NCBI RefSeq assembly: GCF_040839445.1
Contig: NZ_JBDPGJ010000002.1
Coordinates: forward strand, 124,001-188,000
Reading direction: 5' to 3'
DNA length: 64,000 nucleotides
DNA from: Aquibium pacificus
GTDB taxonomy: Bacteria; Pseudomonadota; Alphaproteobacteria; Rhizobiales; Rhizobiaceae
Position numbers and translations under genes: made by a program. The notes below the pieces were generated by a model that did not search any database, was not told the DNA's origin, and saw only the letters and a list, made by a program, of their open reading frames with translations. Positions 26,145 to 33,611 of the stretch are shown piece after piece. Each line of letters opens with the position of its first letter. The first letter of the stretch is position 1.

Positions 26145-26576
26145 ATGGAATATGTGTATCGCGCCAGGATTGAAACCGATCCCGAAGGCGGGTTCTTGGT
26201 CACCTTTCCCGATGTTCCGGAAGCCATCACTAGCGGGAACACGACGGAGGAAGCGCGGGCCAATGCCGTCGAGGCACTCGGCCTTGCGCTTCGCGGCATC
26301 GTCGCGATGGACCGGCGATTGCCCCAACCCGTGGCAGGAAGCACCGCGCTGGTGCCCATCGCCGTCGATCCGGCGACGGCGCTGAAGCTGGCCGTCATCG
26401 ACGCCTTTCGAGACTCGGGACTGACCAAGAGCGAGCTTGCCCGAAGGATCGGCCGCGCCGAGAACGAGGCACGACGCATCCTCGATCCGGATCATCCCAG
26501 CAAATTGCCGTTGCTCAGGGCCGCGCTGTCGGCTTTCGGCAAGGACATCGTCGTATCGGTGCGCGACGCCGCCTGA
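26145..26576 (+). CDS. hicB: HicB-family antitoxin with C-terminal HTH
   Basis: A 143-residue protein with the partially degraded RNase-H-like HicB domain at the N-terminus (YVYRARIETDPEGGFLVTFPDVPEAIT, then the helix TTEEARANAVEALG) and a C-terminal helix-turn-helix (LTKSELARRIGRAENEARRILDPDHPSKL). The ATG at 26145 has GGAGG seven bases upstream and was preferred to the ATG at 26133. It is intact although its toxin partner is interrupted. It runs opposite to the phn genes and lies between phnI and phnJ. Confidence 0.92.
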   Translation: MEYVYRARIETDPEGGFLVTFPDVPEAITSGNTTEEARANAVEALGLALRGIVAMDRRLPQPVAGSTALVPIAVDPATALKLAVIDAFRDSGLTKSELARRIGRAENEARRILDPDHPSKLPLLRAALSAFGKDIVVSVRDAA

Positions 26577-26590
26577 TCTCCGCACGCCGC

Positions 26591-27700
26591 TCATTCGGCC
26601 GCTTCCTTGCGATCGTCCGGCTCGCTCGTGCCCCGCTCCTCGAATTCCCGGCGCATGCGGCGCACGAGGTCTAGCTCGGCCTGGAAGTCGACGTAGTGGG
26701 GCAGCTTCAGGTGCTCCACGAAGCCGGTCGCCTGGAGGTTGTCGGAATGGGCGATGACGAATTCCTCGTCCTGAGCGGGCGCCACCAGATCCTCGCCGAA
26801 CTCGCTCGCCCTGAGCGCCCGGTCGCAGAGCGACATGGCCATGGCCTTGCGCTCGGACTGGCCCATGACCAGTCCGTATCCGCGGGTGAATTGCGGCGGC
26901 GCCTTCATCGACCCCTTGAACTGGTTCACCATCTGGCACTCGGTCACCCGGATGCGGCCGAGCGAGACCGGGAACGGCAGTTCCGGCACATCGAGCTCGA
27001 TCTCGACCTCGCCGATCCTGATCTCGCCGACGAAGGGATGTGAACGGCCGTAGCCGCGCTGCGTGGAGTAGGCGAGCGCGAGCAGAAACCCCTCGTCGCC
27101 CCGCGAAAGCGCCTGAAGGCGGACGTCGCGCTGCATGGGATACTCCGCCGGCCTGCGCGTGATGTCGCCCGGCTCCTTTTCCGACGACATCGCACCGTCT
27201 GGTTCGATCAGCCCCTCGCCGGCCAGGATCTCCGTCACGCGCGGCATCGGCCCCGGTTCCGCCTCGCGCGTGGCCGGTTCGTCGACCGGCGCGTCGGTTG
27301 CGAGTAAGGGATCGAGGAGCCGGTGCGTGTAGTCGAAGGTCGGCCCGAGCACCTGCCCGCCGGGCAGATCCTTGTAGGTCGCCGACACACGGCGCTCGAC
27401 CAGCATGGCCGCGGTGTCCACCGGGCGCGAGTAGCCGAAGCGCGGCAGCGTCGTGCGGTAGGCGCGCAGCAGGAAGATCGCCTCGATCATGTCGCCGCGT
27501 GCCTGCCGGATGGCGAGCGCGGCGAGTTCCCGGTCGTAGAGGGAACCCTCGGCCATGACCCTGTCCACCGCGAGCGCCAGTTGCTCGACGATCTGGTCGA
27601 GCCGGAGCCCCGGCACCTGCCGGTCGCCGCGGCGCCGGTCGGCCAGCAGGCGGTGGGCATTGGCGATGGCGGCTTCGCCACCCTTGACGGCGACATACAT
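26591..27700 (-). CDS. phnI: C-P lyase core subunit PhnI
   Basis: A 369-residue subunit of the PhnGHIJ complex; PhnI with G, H and L joins phosphonate to ribose by displacing adenine from ATP. MYVAVKGGEAAIANAH is the classic start, and TECQMVNQFKGSMKAPPQFTRGYGLVMGQSERKAMAMSLCDRAL is highly typical. It follows phnH by four bases. In other clusters phnJ follows immediately; here 735 bases with hicAB on the other strand intervene. Confidence 0.95.
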   Translation of the reverse strand: MYVAVKGGEAAIANAHRLLADRRRGDRQVPGLRLDQIVEQLALAVDRVMAEGSLYDRELAALAIRQARGDMIEAIFLLRAYRTTLPRFGYSRPVDTAAMLVERRVSATYKDLPGGQVLGPTFDYTHRLLDPLLATDAPVDEPATREAEPGPMPRVTEILAGEGLIEPDGAMSSEKEPGDITRRPAEYPMQRDVRLQALSRGDEGFLLALAYSTQRGYGRSHPFVGEIRIGEVEIELDVPELPFPVSLGRIRVTECQMVNQFKGSMKAPPQFTRGYGLVMGQSERKAMAMSLCDRALRASEFGEDLVAPAQDEEFVIAHSDNLQATGFVEHLKLPHYVDFQAELDLVRRMRREFEERGTSEPDDRKEAAE

Positions 27701-27704
27701 GGCG

Positions 27705-28331
27705 TCAGCCTTCCGTTGCGCGGATGCGTGTGGTGCGGGGTAGGCAGGCGACGCCTTCCGGCGACGCCAGGATCAGGTCGACGCCGCGCGGGAAGCGGGC
27801 ATTGTTCTGCCGCCACTGCTCGCAGAAGTGCCGGGGGAGCGGGGTCGGCGCCAGGCTCGCAACCTCCTCAATGCCGGGTCCCTCGAGCCGGAGATCGCGA
27901 CCGGCCGTAAGGCTCTCTACCTGGAGGATCAGCGTCGTCGACCGGTCGGGATATTCCTGCGTCCCCTGCGAGAAATTCTCCAGCGCGATCATTTCGGCAG
28001 GATTGGCAATCAGCGCGAAATGCGCGTCGGCGGGTATGCGGGCGGTCGGAGAACCGCAGTGGAACCCAAGCCAGCCCCGGACGTCGGCGGACGCCTCCAG
28101 GGCCGGATCGAGCCAGAGAGGCGTGTCGTGGTCGCAAAGGGTGAGCACGACCGCTCCGGCCGTCCCCGACAGCGGAGCCGGGGGGACGACCCGCGCCGTG
28201 ACCGGGCGGAGCGTGCCCGGCCTCGCCATGGCATCCATGATCGCGCGGAACACCGACTGCGAGGCGAGCGGCGGATTGTCGAAGCCGCCCTCCACCGGCG
28301 CGGCCTCGAAAGACGGCACTGGACGTTCCAT
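27705..28331 (-). CDS. phnH: C-P lyase core subunit PhnH
   Basis: A 208-residue subunit. GGFDNPPLASQSVFRAIMDAMARPG is the family signature at the N-terminus, followed by TLCDHDTPLWLDP and RFPRGVDLILASPEGVACLPRTT near the end. It has a PLP-transferase-like fold without cofactor residues and is part of the PhnGHIJ core. Its start shares one base with the phnG stop and phnI begins four bases after it. Confidence 0.95.
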   Translation of the reverse strand: MERPVPSFEAAPVEGGFDNPPLASQSVFRAIMDAMARPGTLRPVTARVVPPAPLSGTAGAVVLTLCDHDTPLWLDPALEASADVRGWLGFHCGSPTARIPADAHFALIANPAEMIALENFSQGTQEYPDRSTTLILQVESLTAGRDLRLEGPGIEEVASLAPTPLPRHFCEQWRQNNARFPRGVDLILASPEGVACLPRTTRIRATEG

Positions 28332-28798
28332 CAGTCTTCGCCTCTCACCATGGTGAAGAAATCGACCTTCGTGGCCGCGGTTTCGGCGCTTCGCCTTGCA
28401 TCGGCCTCGGCCAGCCGGAACCGCAGCGGCGCAAGGATCCGCGTTTCGATTTCCGCCCGGCTCTCGGCACGCTGCCAGAGCGCGTCTATGGTCGCCGATA
28501 TGCTGGCTTTTTCCTTGTCGGAGCCCAGAGCGTAGGAATGCCCGATCTCGCCGGTCGGCAGCTTGACGGTCGCCCGGGTCACGGTGGCTTCGCCGAAATT
28601 GAACGGCACGCCACCGCCGCCGATCCGCCCCCGCAACGTCACCAGTCCCGTCTCGGGACCCCGCAGCGGTTTCGCCTCGATCTCGATGTCGATGTCTCGC
28701 CAGACCTCGAAGAGCATCTCTCCGGGCGCGGCCGCAAGCGTCGCCATAGCCTTGCGGCGGCGCGCATTCTCGTCTCTCTCGCGGCCTCTCTCGTTCAT
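28331..28798 (-). CDS. phnG: C-P lyase core subunit PhnG
   Basis: A 155-residue subunit. ARRRKAMATLAAAPGEML near the start, TGLVTLRGRIGGGGVPFNFGEATVTRATV and GHSYALGSDKEKA are the PhnG pattern. It opens the phnGHI(hicAB)JKL-transferase series. The ATG at 28798 gives the standard length; the longer open frame covers the phnF intergenic region and is rejected. Directly upstream are a PhnF-type palindrome and a PHO-like repeat. Confidence 0.93.
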   Translation of the reverse strand: MNERGRERDENARRRKAMATLAAAPGEMLFEVWRDIDIEIEAKPLRGPETGLVTLRGRIGGGGVPFNFGEATVTRATVKLPTGEIGHSYALGSDKEKASISATIDALWQRAESRAEIETRILAPLRFRLAEADARRSAETAATKVDFFTMVRGED

Positions 28799-28816
28799 GC
28801 TCGCCTCGCGCAATAT

Positions 28817-28836
28817 TTGTCTATTGATATAGACAA
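28817..28836. promoter_or_regulatory. PhnF operator candidate between phnG and phnF
   Basis: TTGTCTAT (28817-28824) and ATAGACAA (28829-28836) form a perfect 8-bp inverted repeat around TGAT. A further half-site GTAGACAAC follows at 28837-28845. GntR/HutC regulators bind such GTCTA/TAGAC repeats, and it lies in the 100-base divergent region next to phnF, so it is the likely autoregulatory and phnG-controlling site. Confidence 0.65.
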
Positions 28837-28870
28837 GTAGACAACATATACCGTCTCTTATCGATTGTCC

Positions 28871-28888
28871 ATGACGCGCGCGTGACAG
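28871..28888 (-). promoter_or_regulatory. PHO-box-like repeat upstream of phnG
   Basis: On the minus strand CTGTCAC (28888-28882) and GCGTCAT (28877-28871) are four bases apart, matching the PhoB consensus in 6 and 5 of 7 positions. It lies farther from phnG than the PhnF palindrome. This would put phnG under both phosphate starvation and PhnF control. It is weaker than the phnC box. Confidence 0.45.
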
Positions 28889-28898
28889 AGGTGACACC

Positions 28899-29642
28899 AT
28901 GCCGGCAAACACCGCCAATGCGATGGAGAGGAAAACCGGCATCGCGCTCTGGCGCCAGGTCGCCGACCGCATTCGCCAGGGTATCGGGTCGGGCGAGTTC
29001 GACGGCGACGGCCGCCTCCCTCCGGAAACGGCACTGGCCGAGAGGTTCGGCATCAACCGCCATACGGTTCGCAGCGCCATCGCAGCGCTCGTCCAGGAAG
29101 GCGTCCTTCGCGCGGAGCAGGGGCGCGGTACGTTCATCCAGCGCCGCCGCCGCTTCACCTACCCGATCAGCGCCCGCACGCGCTTCTCGGAAGGGCTTCG
29201 CGACCAGGCGCGGGATCGGCGCGGCCATCTGCTGGCGCATGCGCGCGAGACGGCGAGCCCCAGGGTCGCCGAGGCACTCGGTATCCCGGAAGACGACCCG
29301 GTGATCCGGCTCGAGACCCTGAGCGAGGCGGACGGCAGGCCGGTGTCGCGGGCGACGAGCTGGTTCCAGGCGGAACGGTTTTCAGGCATCGCCGATGCCT
29401 TCGCCAGTTCCGGATCGATCACGGTTGCCCTGCGCGACCACGGTGTGGCGGACTACCTGCGCAAATCCACCATCGTCTCGGCACGGCATGCCGAAAGCGC
29501 CGATCTCGCCGACCTGAAGCTGGCGCCGGGCGCGATAGTGCTCGTCGCGGTCGCTCTCAACGTCGATCCGGATGGGCGGCCGGTCCAGTTCTCCGAAACC
29601 AGGTTCGCCGCCGACCGCGTGGAACTTTCGGTCTCCGAATGA
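28899..29642 (+). CDS. phnF: GntR-family (HutC/PhnF) transcriptional regulator
   Basis: A 247-residue regulator: N-terminal winged helix (WRQVADRIRQGI, LPPETALAERFGINRHTVRSAIAALVQEGVLRAEQGRGTFI) and a C-terminal UTRA ligand domain (RETASPRVAEALGIPEDDPVIRLETL to PVQFSETRFAADRVEL). It is transcribed away from phnG with the palindrome between them. In other bacteria PhnF represses phosphonate or phosphate uptake genes; the ligand here is probably a phosphonate-derived compound, which the sequence cannot settle. Confidence 0.93.
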   Translation: MPANTANAMERKTGIALWRQVADRIRQGIGSGEFDGDGRLPPETALAERFGINRHTVRSAIAALVQEGVLRAEQGRGTFIQRRRRFTYPISARTRFSEGLRDQARDRRGHLLAHARETASPRVAEALGIPEDDPVIRLETLSEADGRPVSRATSWFQAERFSGIADAFASSGSITVALRDHGVADYLRKSTIVSARHAESADLADLKLAPGAIVLVAVALNVDPDGRPVQFSETRFAADRVELSVSE

Positions 29643-29663
29643 GCCGTCGGCATCCACGCGCGA

Positions 29664-29867
29664 TCAGGAATTGTCCGAATGTCCTTCAGGCGGGTCCTTC
29701 CAGGCGATGAAGAAGCTCCATACGCCGTAGGCGGTCACCGCCGCGGCGATAGCCGCCCAGCCCTGCTGCCCGCTGAGCCACTCCAGAACCGCCCAGCCGG
29801 CGCATGCGGCGACGATGGCGATGCGCCGCCACCGCGGGCGGAAGAATGCCTGCCCCGAACCCTGCAT
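29664..29867 (-). CDS. Small membrane protein, unknown function
   Basis: A 67-residue protein with a basic N-terminus (RPRWRRIA) and two hydrophobic helices, about residues 17-35 and 36-56 (AIVAACAGWAVLEWL, AAIAAAVTAYGVWSFFIAW), and a short acidic tail. I do not recognise a family. It lies convergent to phnF and divergent from the ABC substrate-binding gene. Hydrophobic pattern and codon use make it likely real. Confidence 0.65.
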   Translation of the reverse strand: MQGSGQAFFRPRWRRIAIVAACAGWAVLEWLSGQQGWAAIAAAVTAYGVWSFFIAWKDPPEGHSDNS

Positions 29868-30022
29868 CCCTTTCCCCGCTTCCGAATCCTTCGTCCCGTT
29901 GTGTATAGCGGGCTCACGACCGAGTCACGGTGAAGTGACGCGGCGTGTCTCCCGCTTGATTGACCCTATTTGGCCACCCATGCTCAATCCGGCGAAGGGA
30001 ATTCCGCCCCAGGAGGACGAGC

Positions 30023-31243
30023 GTGAAGACATCGCTTCTTACTGCCATCTCACTCGTCTCCCTGACGCTCGGGGCCGTCGCGGCCGACCCCGACCCGAAG
30101 GGCTGGGACGAGATTCTCGCGGATGCCAAGGGCGAAACCGTCTACTGGAACGCCTGGGGCGGCTCGGAGAATATCAACGCCTACATCGAGTGGGCCGGCG
30201 AGGAACTGAAGCAGCGCTACGGCGTCGAACTCGTGCACGTGAAGCTCGACGATACCGCCAATGCTGTCGCGAAGGTGGTGGCGGAGAAGGCGGCTGGAAA
30301 GAACCAGGGCGGCTCGGTGGACCTCATCTGGATCAATGGCGAGAATTTCGCATCCATGAAGGAGCAGGGCCTGCTGTTCTCGCCCGGCTGGGCGGAAGAC
30401 CTGCCGAACTGGCGGTATGTCGACATCGAGAACAAGCCGACCATCCGGACCGACTTCACCATTCCGGTCGAAGGCCTCGAAAGCCCGTGGGGCATGGCCA
30501 AGCTGGTCTTCTTCTACGATCAGGCGCGAACGGACGCCGCGGCGCTGCCGACGGACGCGCGTTCGCTGCTCGAATGGGCCAAGGCCAATCCCGGGCGGTT
30601 CTCCTACCCTCAGCCTCCGGATTTCATCGGTTCGTCCTTCCTCAAGCAGATCCTGTCGGAACTGGTGGAGGACCGCTCGGTCTTGATCCAACCGGTGGAC
30701 GATGCGACGTTCAACAGCACGGTGGCGCCGCTCTTTGCCTATCTCGACGAACTCCATCCGCTCATGTGGCGGTCCGGCCGCGCCTATCCGCAGAATTATC
30801 CGGCCATGAAGCAGATGCTCGCCGACGGCGAGATGGACATCATATTCGCCTTCAACCCCTCGGAAGCCTCCAGCGCGATCGCCAATGGCGAGCTGCCCGA
30901 CACGGTGCGTTCCTTCACCTTCCCGGCAGGCACGTTGTCGAACACGCATTTCGTCGCGATCCCCTACAACGCCGCCTCGAAGGCCGGCGCGCTGGTGACC
31001 GCCGACTTCCTGATCTCGCCGGAGGCGCAGGCGCGCAAGCAGGCTCCGGAGGTCTGGGGCGATCCGACGGTGCTCGCGATGGACAAGCTCGGCCCGGCCG
31101 ACCGGGCGCGTTTCGCGGCGCTCGACCTCGGCGTGGCGACATTGCTGCCGGACGAACTCGGCCCCGCGATCGACGAGCCGCATCCCACCTGGCTGGAGCG
31201 CCTTGAAGGCGAATGGAAACGGCGCTACGGCATCGGCAATTGA
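30023..31243 (+). CDS. ynjB: ABC transporter substrate-binding protein, YnjB-like
   Basis: A 406-residue exported binding protein. The start is a GTG at 30023 with AGGAGGACGAGC before it; the signal peptide KTSLLTAISLVSLTLGAVAA follows at once. Type 2 periplasmic-binding features are TVYWNAWGGSENINAYIEW, VDLIWINGENFASMKEQGLL and MKQMLADGEMDIIFAFNPSEA. The set ynjB, a double permease and an ATPase resembles the E. coli ynjBCD system, whose substrate is unknown; thiamine-like molecules have been suggested. It overlaps the permease gene by about 40 bases if the TTG start there is right. Confidence 0.88.
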   Translation: MKTSLLTAISLVSLTLGAVAADPDPKGWDEILADAKGETVYWNAWGGSENINAYIEWAGEELKQRYGVELVHVKLDDTANAVAKVVAEKAAGKNQGGSVDLIWINGENFASMKEQGLLFSPGWAEDLPNWRYVDIENKPTIRTDFTIPVEGLESPWGMAKLVFFYDQARTDAAALPTDARSLLEWAKANPGRFSYPQPPDFIGSSFLKQILSELVEDRSVLIQPVDDATFNSTVAPLFAYLDELHPLMWRSGRAYPQNYPAMKQMLADGEMDIIFAFNPSEASSAIANGELPDTVRSFTFPAGTLSNTHFVAIPYNAASKAGALVTADFLISPEAQARKQAPEVWGDPTVLAMDKLGPADRARFAALDLGVATLLPDELGPAIDEPHPTWLERLEGEWKRRYGIGN

Positions 31244-32960
31244 CGACCGCCGGTCCTTCTTCCTTAATCGGGGAGGACCGCGCTTGCTGACCCGCGTCGG
31301 GCCGCCGCTGGCGGTCCTTCTCCTTTCGGGACCGATCCTCGCCGGACTGGCGGGAACGGTCCTGCCCGCCGTCGGCTACTTGCCGGCGCTCGGCGGCTCG
31401 GCATTCTCGCTTGCGCCCCTGCGGGAACTCGCAGCGGCGCCGGGCATACCGCACTCCGCCCTTCTCAGCCTCTTCGCCGGCCTCGCTTCCGCGGCGCTCT
31501 CCCTGGTCGTGGTGATGCTCTTCGTCGCCGCATGGGCCGGTACGACGCTGTTCTCCCGCATCCAGCACCTGATTTCCCCGCTCCTGTCGGTGCCGCATGC
31601 GGCCGCCGCCTTCGGGCTGGCCTTTCTCATCGCTCCCAGCGGATTCCTCGTCCGTCTCGTCTCGCCGGAACTGACCGGCTGGACCCGTCCGCCGGACTGG
31701 CTCCTGGTCAACGACCCCATGGGCCTGTCGATGATCGCCGGGCTGGTCGTGAAGGAAATTCCGTTCCTGCTCCTCGTCACCCTCGCCGCCCTGCCCCAGG
31801 TGCCGCTGGCGCGCACCCGGATGCTCGCAGCCTCGCTCGGCTACGGCCGCGTCGCCGGCTTCCTCTTGTGCGTCTGGCCGGCGATCTACCGGCAGATCCG
31901 GCTGCCAGTCTTCGCAGTGATCGCCTTCGCCTCCTCGGTCGTTGACGTCGCGATCATCCTCGGCCCATCCGCGCCGCCGACACTGGCGGTGCGGCTGGTG
32001 GAATGGATGAACGATCCCGACCTCTCCATGCGCTTCCTCGCTTCGGCCGGAGCCCTGCTGCAGCTCGCCGTATCCGCGCTCGCCATTCTTCTCTGGATCA
32101 TGCTGGAACGCAGCGGCGCCGTATTGCGCGACAGGCTCGCAACCGCCGGCAGACGATGCGCGCGCGATCTCCTGGTCAGGATCGTCGCGCTGGTCTCGAT
32201 GCTCGCCTCGGCCGCGGTGGTGTTCGCGGGTCTCGCGACACTCGTCATCTGGTCGATTGCCGGGCTCTGGCAATTCCCCGACGCCTTGCCGCGAAGCGTC
32301 ACGCCGCGCACATGGGCCGCGGCCCTCCCGCGCGTCATCGAACCGATCGCCACGACCGTCGCGGCAGGACTCGTCTCGACGCTGATAGCCCTCGTCATAA
32401 CCCTGCTGTGCCTGCTGCGCGAGGATGAGACCGGCAGGGTCGGGCGCGGGTCGGCGCTGCTGATCTATCTCCCCCTTCTGGTTCCGCAGGTCGCCTTCCT
32501 GTTCGGCCTGCAGCTGCTGTTCCTTCTCTCCGGTGCCGTCGCCGGCCTTCCCACGCTGATCTTCGCCCACCTGATCTTCGTCATGCCCTACGTATTCCTG
32601 TCCCTTTCCGACCCTTGGAGGGCCTTCGACCGCCGCTACGAGGCGATCGCGGCCGGGCTCGGCAAATCGCGGCTGAGAACCTTCCTTTCGATCCGCCTGC
32701 CCATGCTGACCCGTCCGGTCCTCACCGCACTGGCGGTCGGGTTCGCCGTCTCGGTCGGTCTCTATCTGCCGACCGTGCTGATCGGCGCGGGGCGGTTGAC
32801 GACGATCACGACCGAAGCCGTGGCGCTCGCATCGGGCGGCAACCGGCGCGTCATCGGGGTCTACGCCTTCCTCCAGATGGCGCTTCCCATGATGGGCTTT
32901 GTCGTTGCCACTCTCGTCCCGGCGCTGCTATTCGGGCGCTTCCGTGCGATGCGGGTGTGA
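31203..32960 (+). CDS. ynjC: ABC transporter permease with two fused permease domains, YnjC-like
   Basis: A protein of up to 585 residues with about twelve membrane helices in two halves. Each half has a binding-protein-dependent permease loop: AASLGYGRVAGFLLCVWPAI in the first and AAGLGKSRLRTFLSIRLPML in the second. So it is a tandem permease serving as a complete transmembrane unit. The start codon is uncertain; TTG at 31203 overlaps the preceding gene, and a later start near the first helix is possible. No good ribosome site was seen. Confidence 0.87.
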   Translation: MKANGNGATASAIDDRRSFFLNRGGPRLLTRVGPPLAVLLLSGPILAGLAGTVLPAVGYLPALGGSAFSLAPLRELAAAPGIPHSALLSLFAGLASAALSLVVVMLFVAAWAGTTLFSRIQHLISPLLSVPHAAAAFGLAFLIAPSGFLVRLVSPELTGWTRPPDWLLVNDPMGLSMIAGLVVKEIPFLLLVTLAALPQVPLARTRMLAASLGYGRVAGFLLCVWPAIYRQIRLPVFAVIAFASSVVDVAIILGPSAPPTLAVRLVEWMNDPDLSMRFLASAGALLQLAVSALAILLWIMLERSGAVLRDRLATAGRRCARDLLVRIVALVSMLASAAVVFAGLATLVIWSIAGLWQFPDALPRSVTPRTWAAALPRVIEPIATTVAAGLVSTLIALVITLLCLLREDETGRVGRGSALLIYLPLLVPQVAFLFGLQLLFLLSGAVAGLPTLIFAHLIFVMPYVFLSLSDPWRAFDRRYEAIAAGLGKSRLRTFLSIRLPMLTRPVLTALAVGFAVSVGLYLPTVLIGAGRLTTITTEAVALASGGNRRVIGVYAFLQMALPMMGFVVATLVPALLFGRFRAMRV

Positions 32961-32972
32961 ACGGCAGGGCTG

Positions 32973-33611
32973 ATGGGAGACGGACTGAGACTGGAAGGCG
33001 TGACGATCGCGCTCGGCGGCCGCGTGCTGATCTCGATCACACATGAGGTCGAACCGGGCGAGGTGCTGACCATCATGGGGCCGTCCGGTTCCGGCAAGTC
33101 GACGCTGCTCGCCTATGTCGGCGGCTTTCTCGACAAAGCCTTCGAGGCAAGCGGCAGGGTCAGCGTCGGAGACGTCGAACTGACTGCGGCCCCTCCCGAA
33201 GAGCGCCATGTCGGCATCCTCTTCCAGGATCCGCTTCTCTTCCCGCACATGTCGGTGGCCGGAAACCTCCTGTTCGCCATCCCCGCCGCCTTAAGGGGAA
33301 AATCCGAGCGGATGAGACTGGCCCGGGAAGCGTTGGCGGGAGTAGAACTCGACAGTATGGAAAGCCGCGATCCCGACACGTTGTCGGGGGGCCAAAGGGC
33401 ACGTGTCGCGCTGGCCCGTGTTCTCCTGTCCTCGCCGAGGACCCTGCTGCTCGACGAGCCCTTCTCCAAGCTGGACACGGATCTGCGCCAGCAGATGCGC
33501 AGGTTGGTCTTCTCCAAGGCCCGCGAGCGCGGGCTTCCGGTCCTTCTGGTGACACATGACGAGGCGGATGCGCAGGCGGCCGGCGGTGCCGTCGTGCGGA
33601 TCGGCGGCTGA
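32973..33611 (+). CDS. ynjD: ABC transporter ATP-binding protein, YnjD-like
   Basis: A compact 212-residue ATPase: Walker A GPSGSGKST, Q-loop LFQDPLLFPHMSV, signature LSGGQRARVALARVL, Walker B TLLLDEPFSKLD and H-loop VTHDEADA. It lacks the C-terminal regulatory domain of larger importers. It follows the double permease by 12 bases and shares a base with the hrpB start (TGATG). Confidence 0.92.
   Translation: MGDGLRLEGVTIALGGRVLISITHEVEPGEVLTIMGPSGSGKSTLLAYVGGFLDKAFEASGRVSVGDVELTAAPPEERHVGILFQDPLLFPHMSVAGNLLFAIPAALRGKSERMRLAREALAGVELDSMESRDPDTLSGGQRARVALARVLLSSPRTLLLDEPFSKLDTDLRQQMRRLVFSKARERGLPVLLVTHDEADAQAAGGAVVRIGG

Noticed and set aside
24839..26173. A 444-codon plus-strand frame over phnK/phnJ continuing toward hicA
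   Set aside because: Antisense to phnK and phnJ, then out of phase with hicA; no domain pattern.
30915..32570. A 551-codon minus-strand frame over ynjC
   Set aside because: Composition is low in hydrophobic residues and dominated by Arg, Glu, Gln and Gly, a typical reverse-frame artefact of a membrane protein gene. The plus strand encodes a clear two-domain permease.
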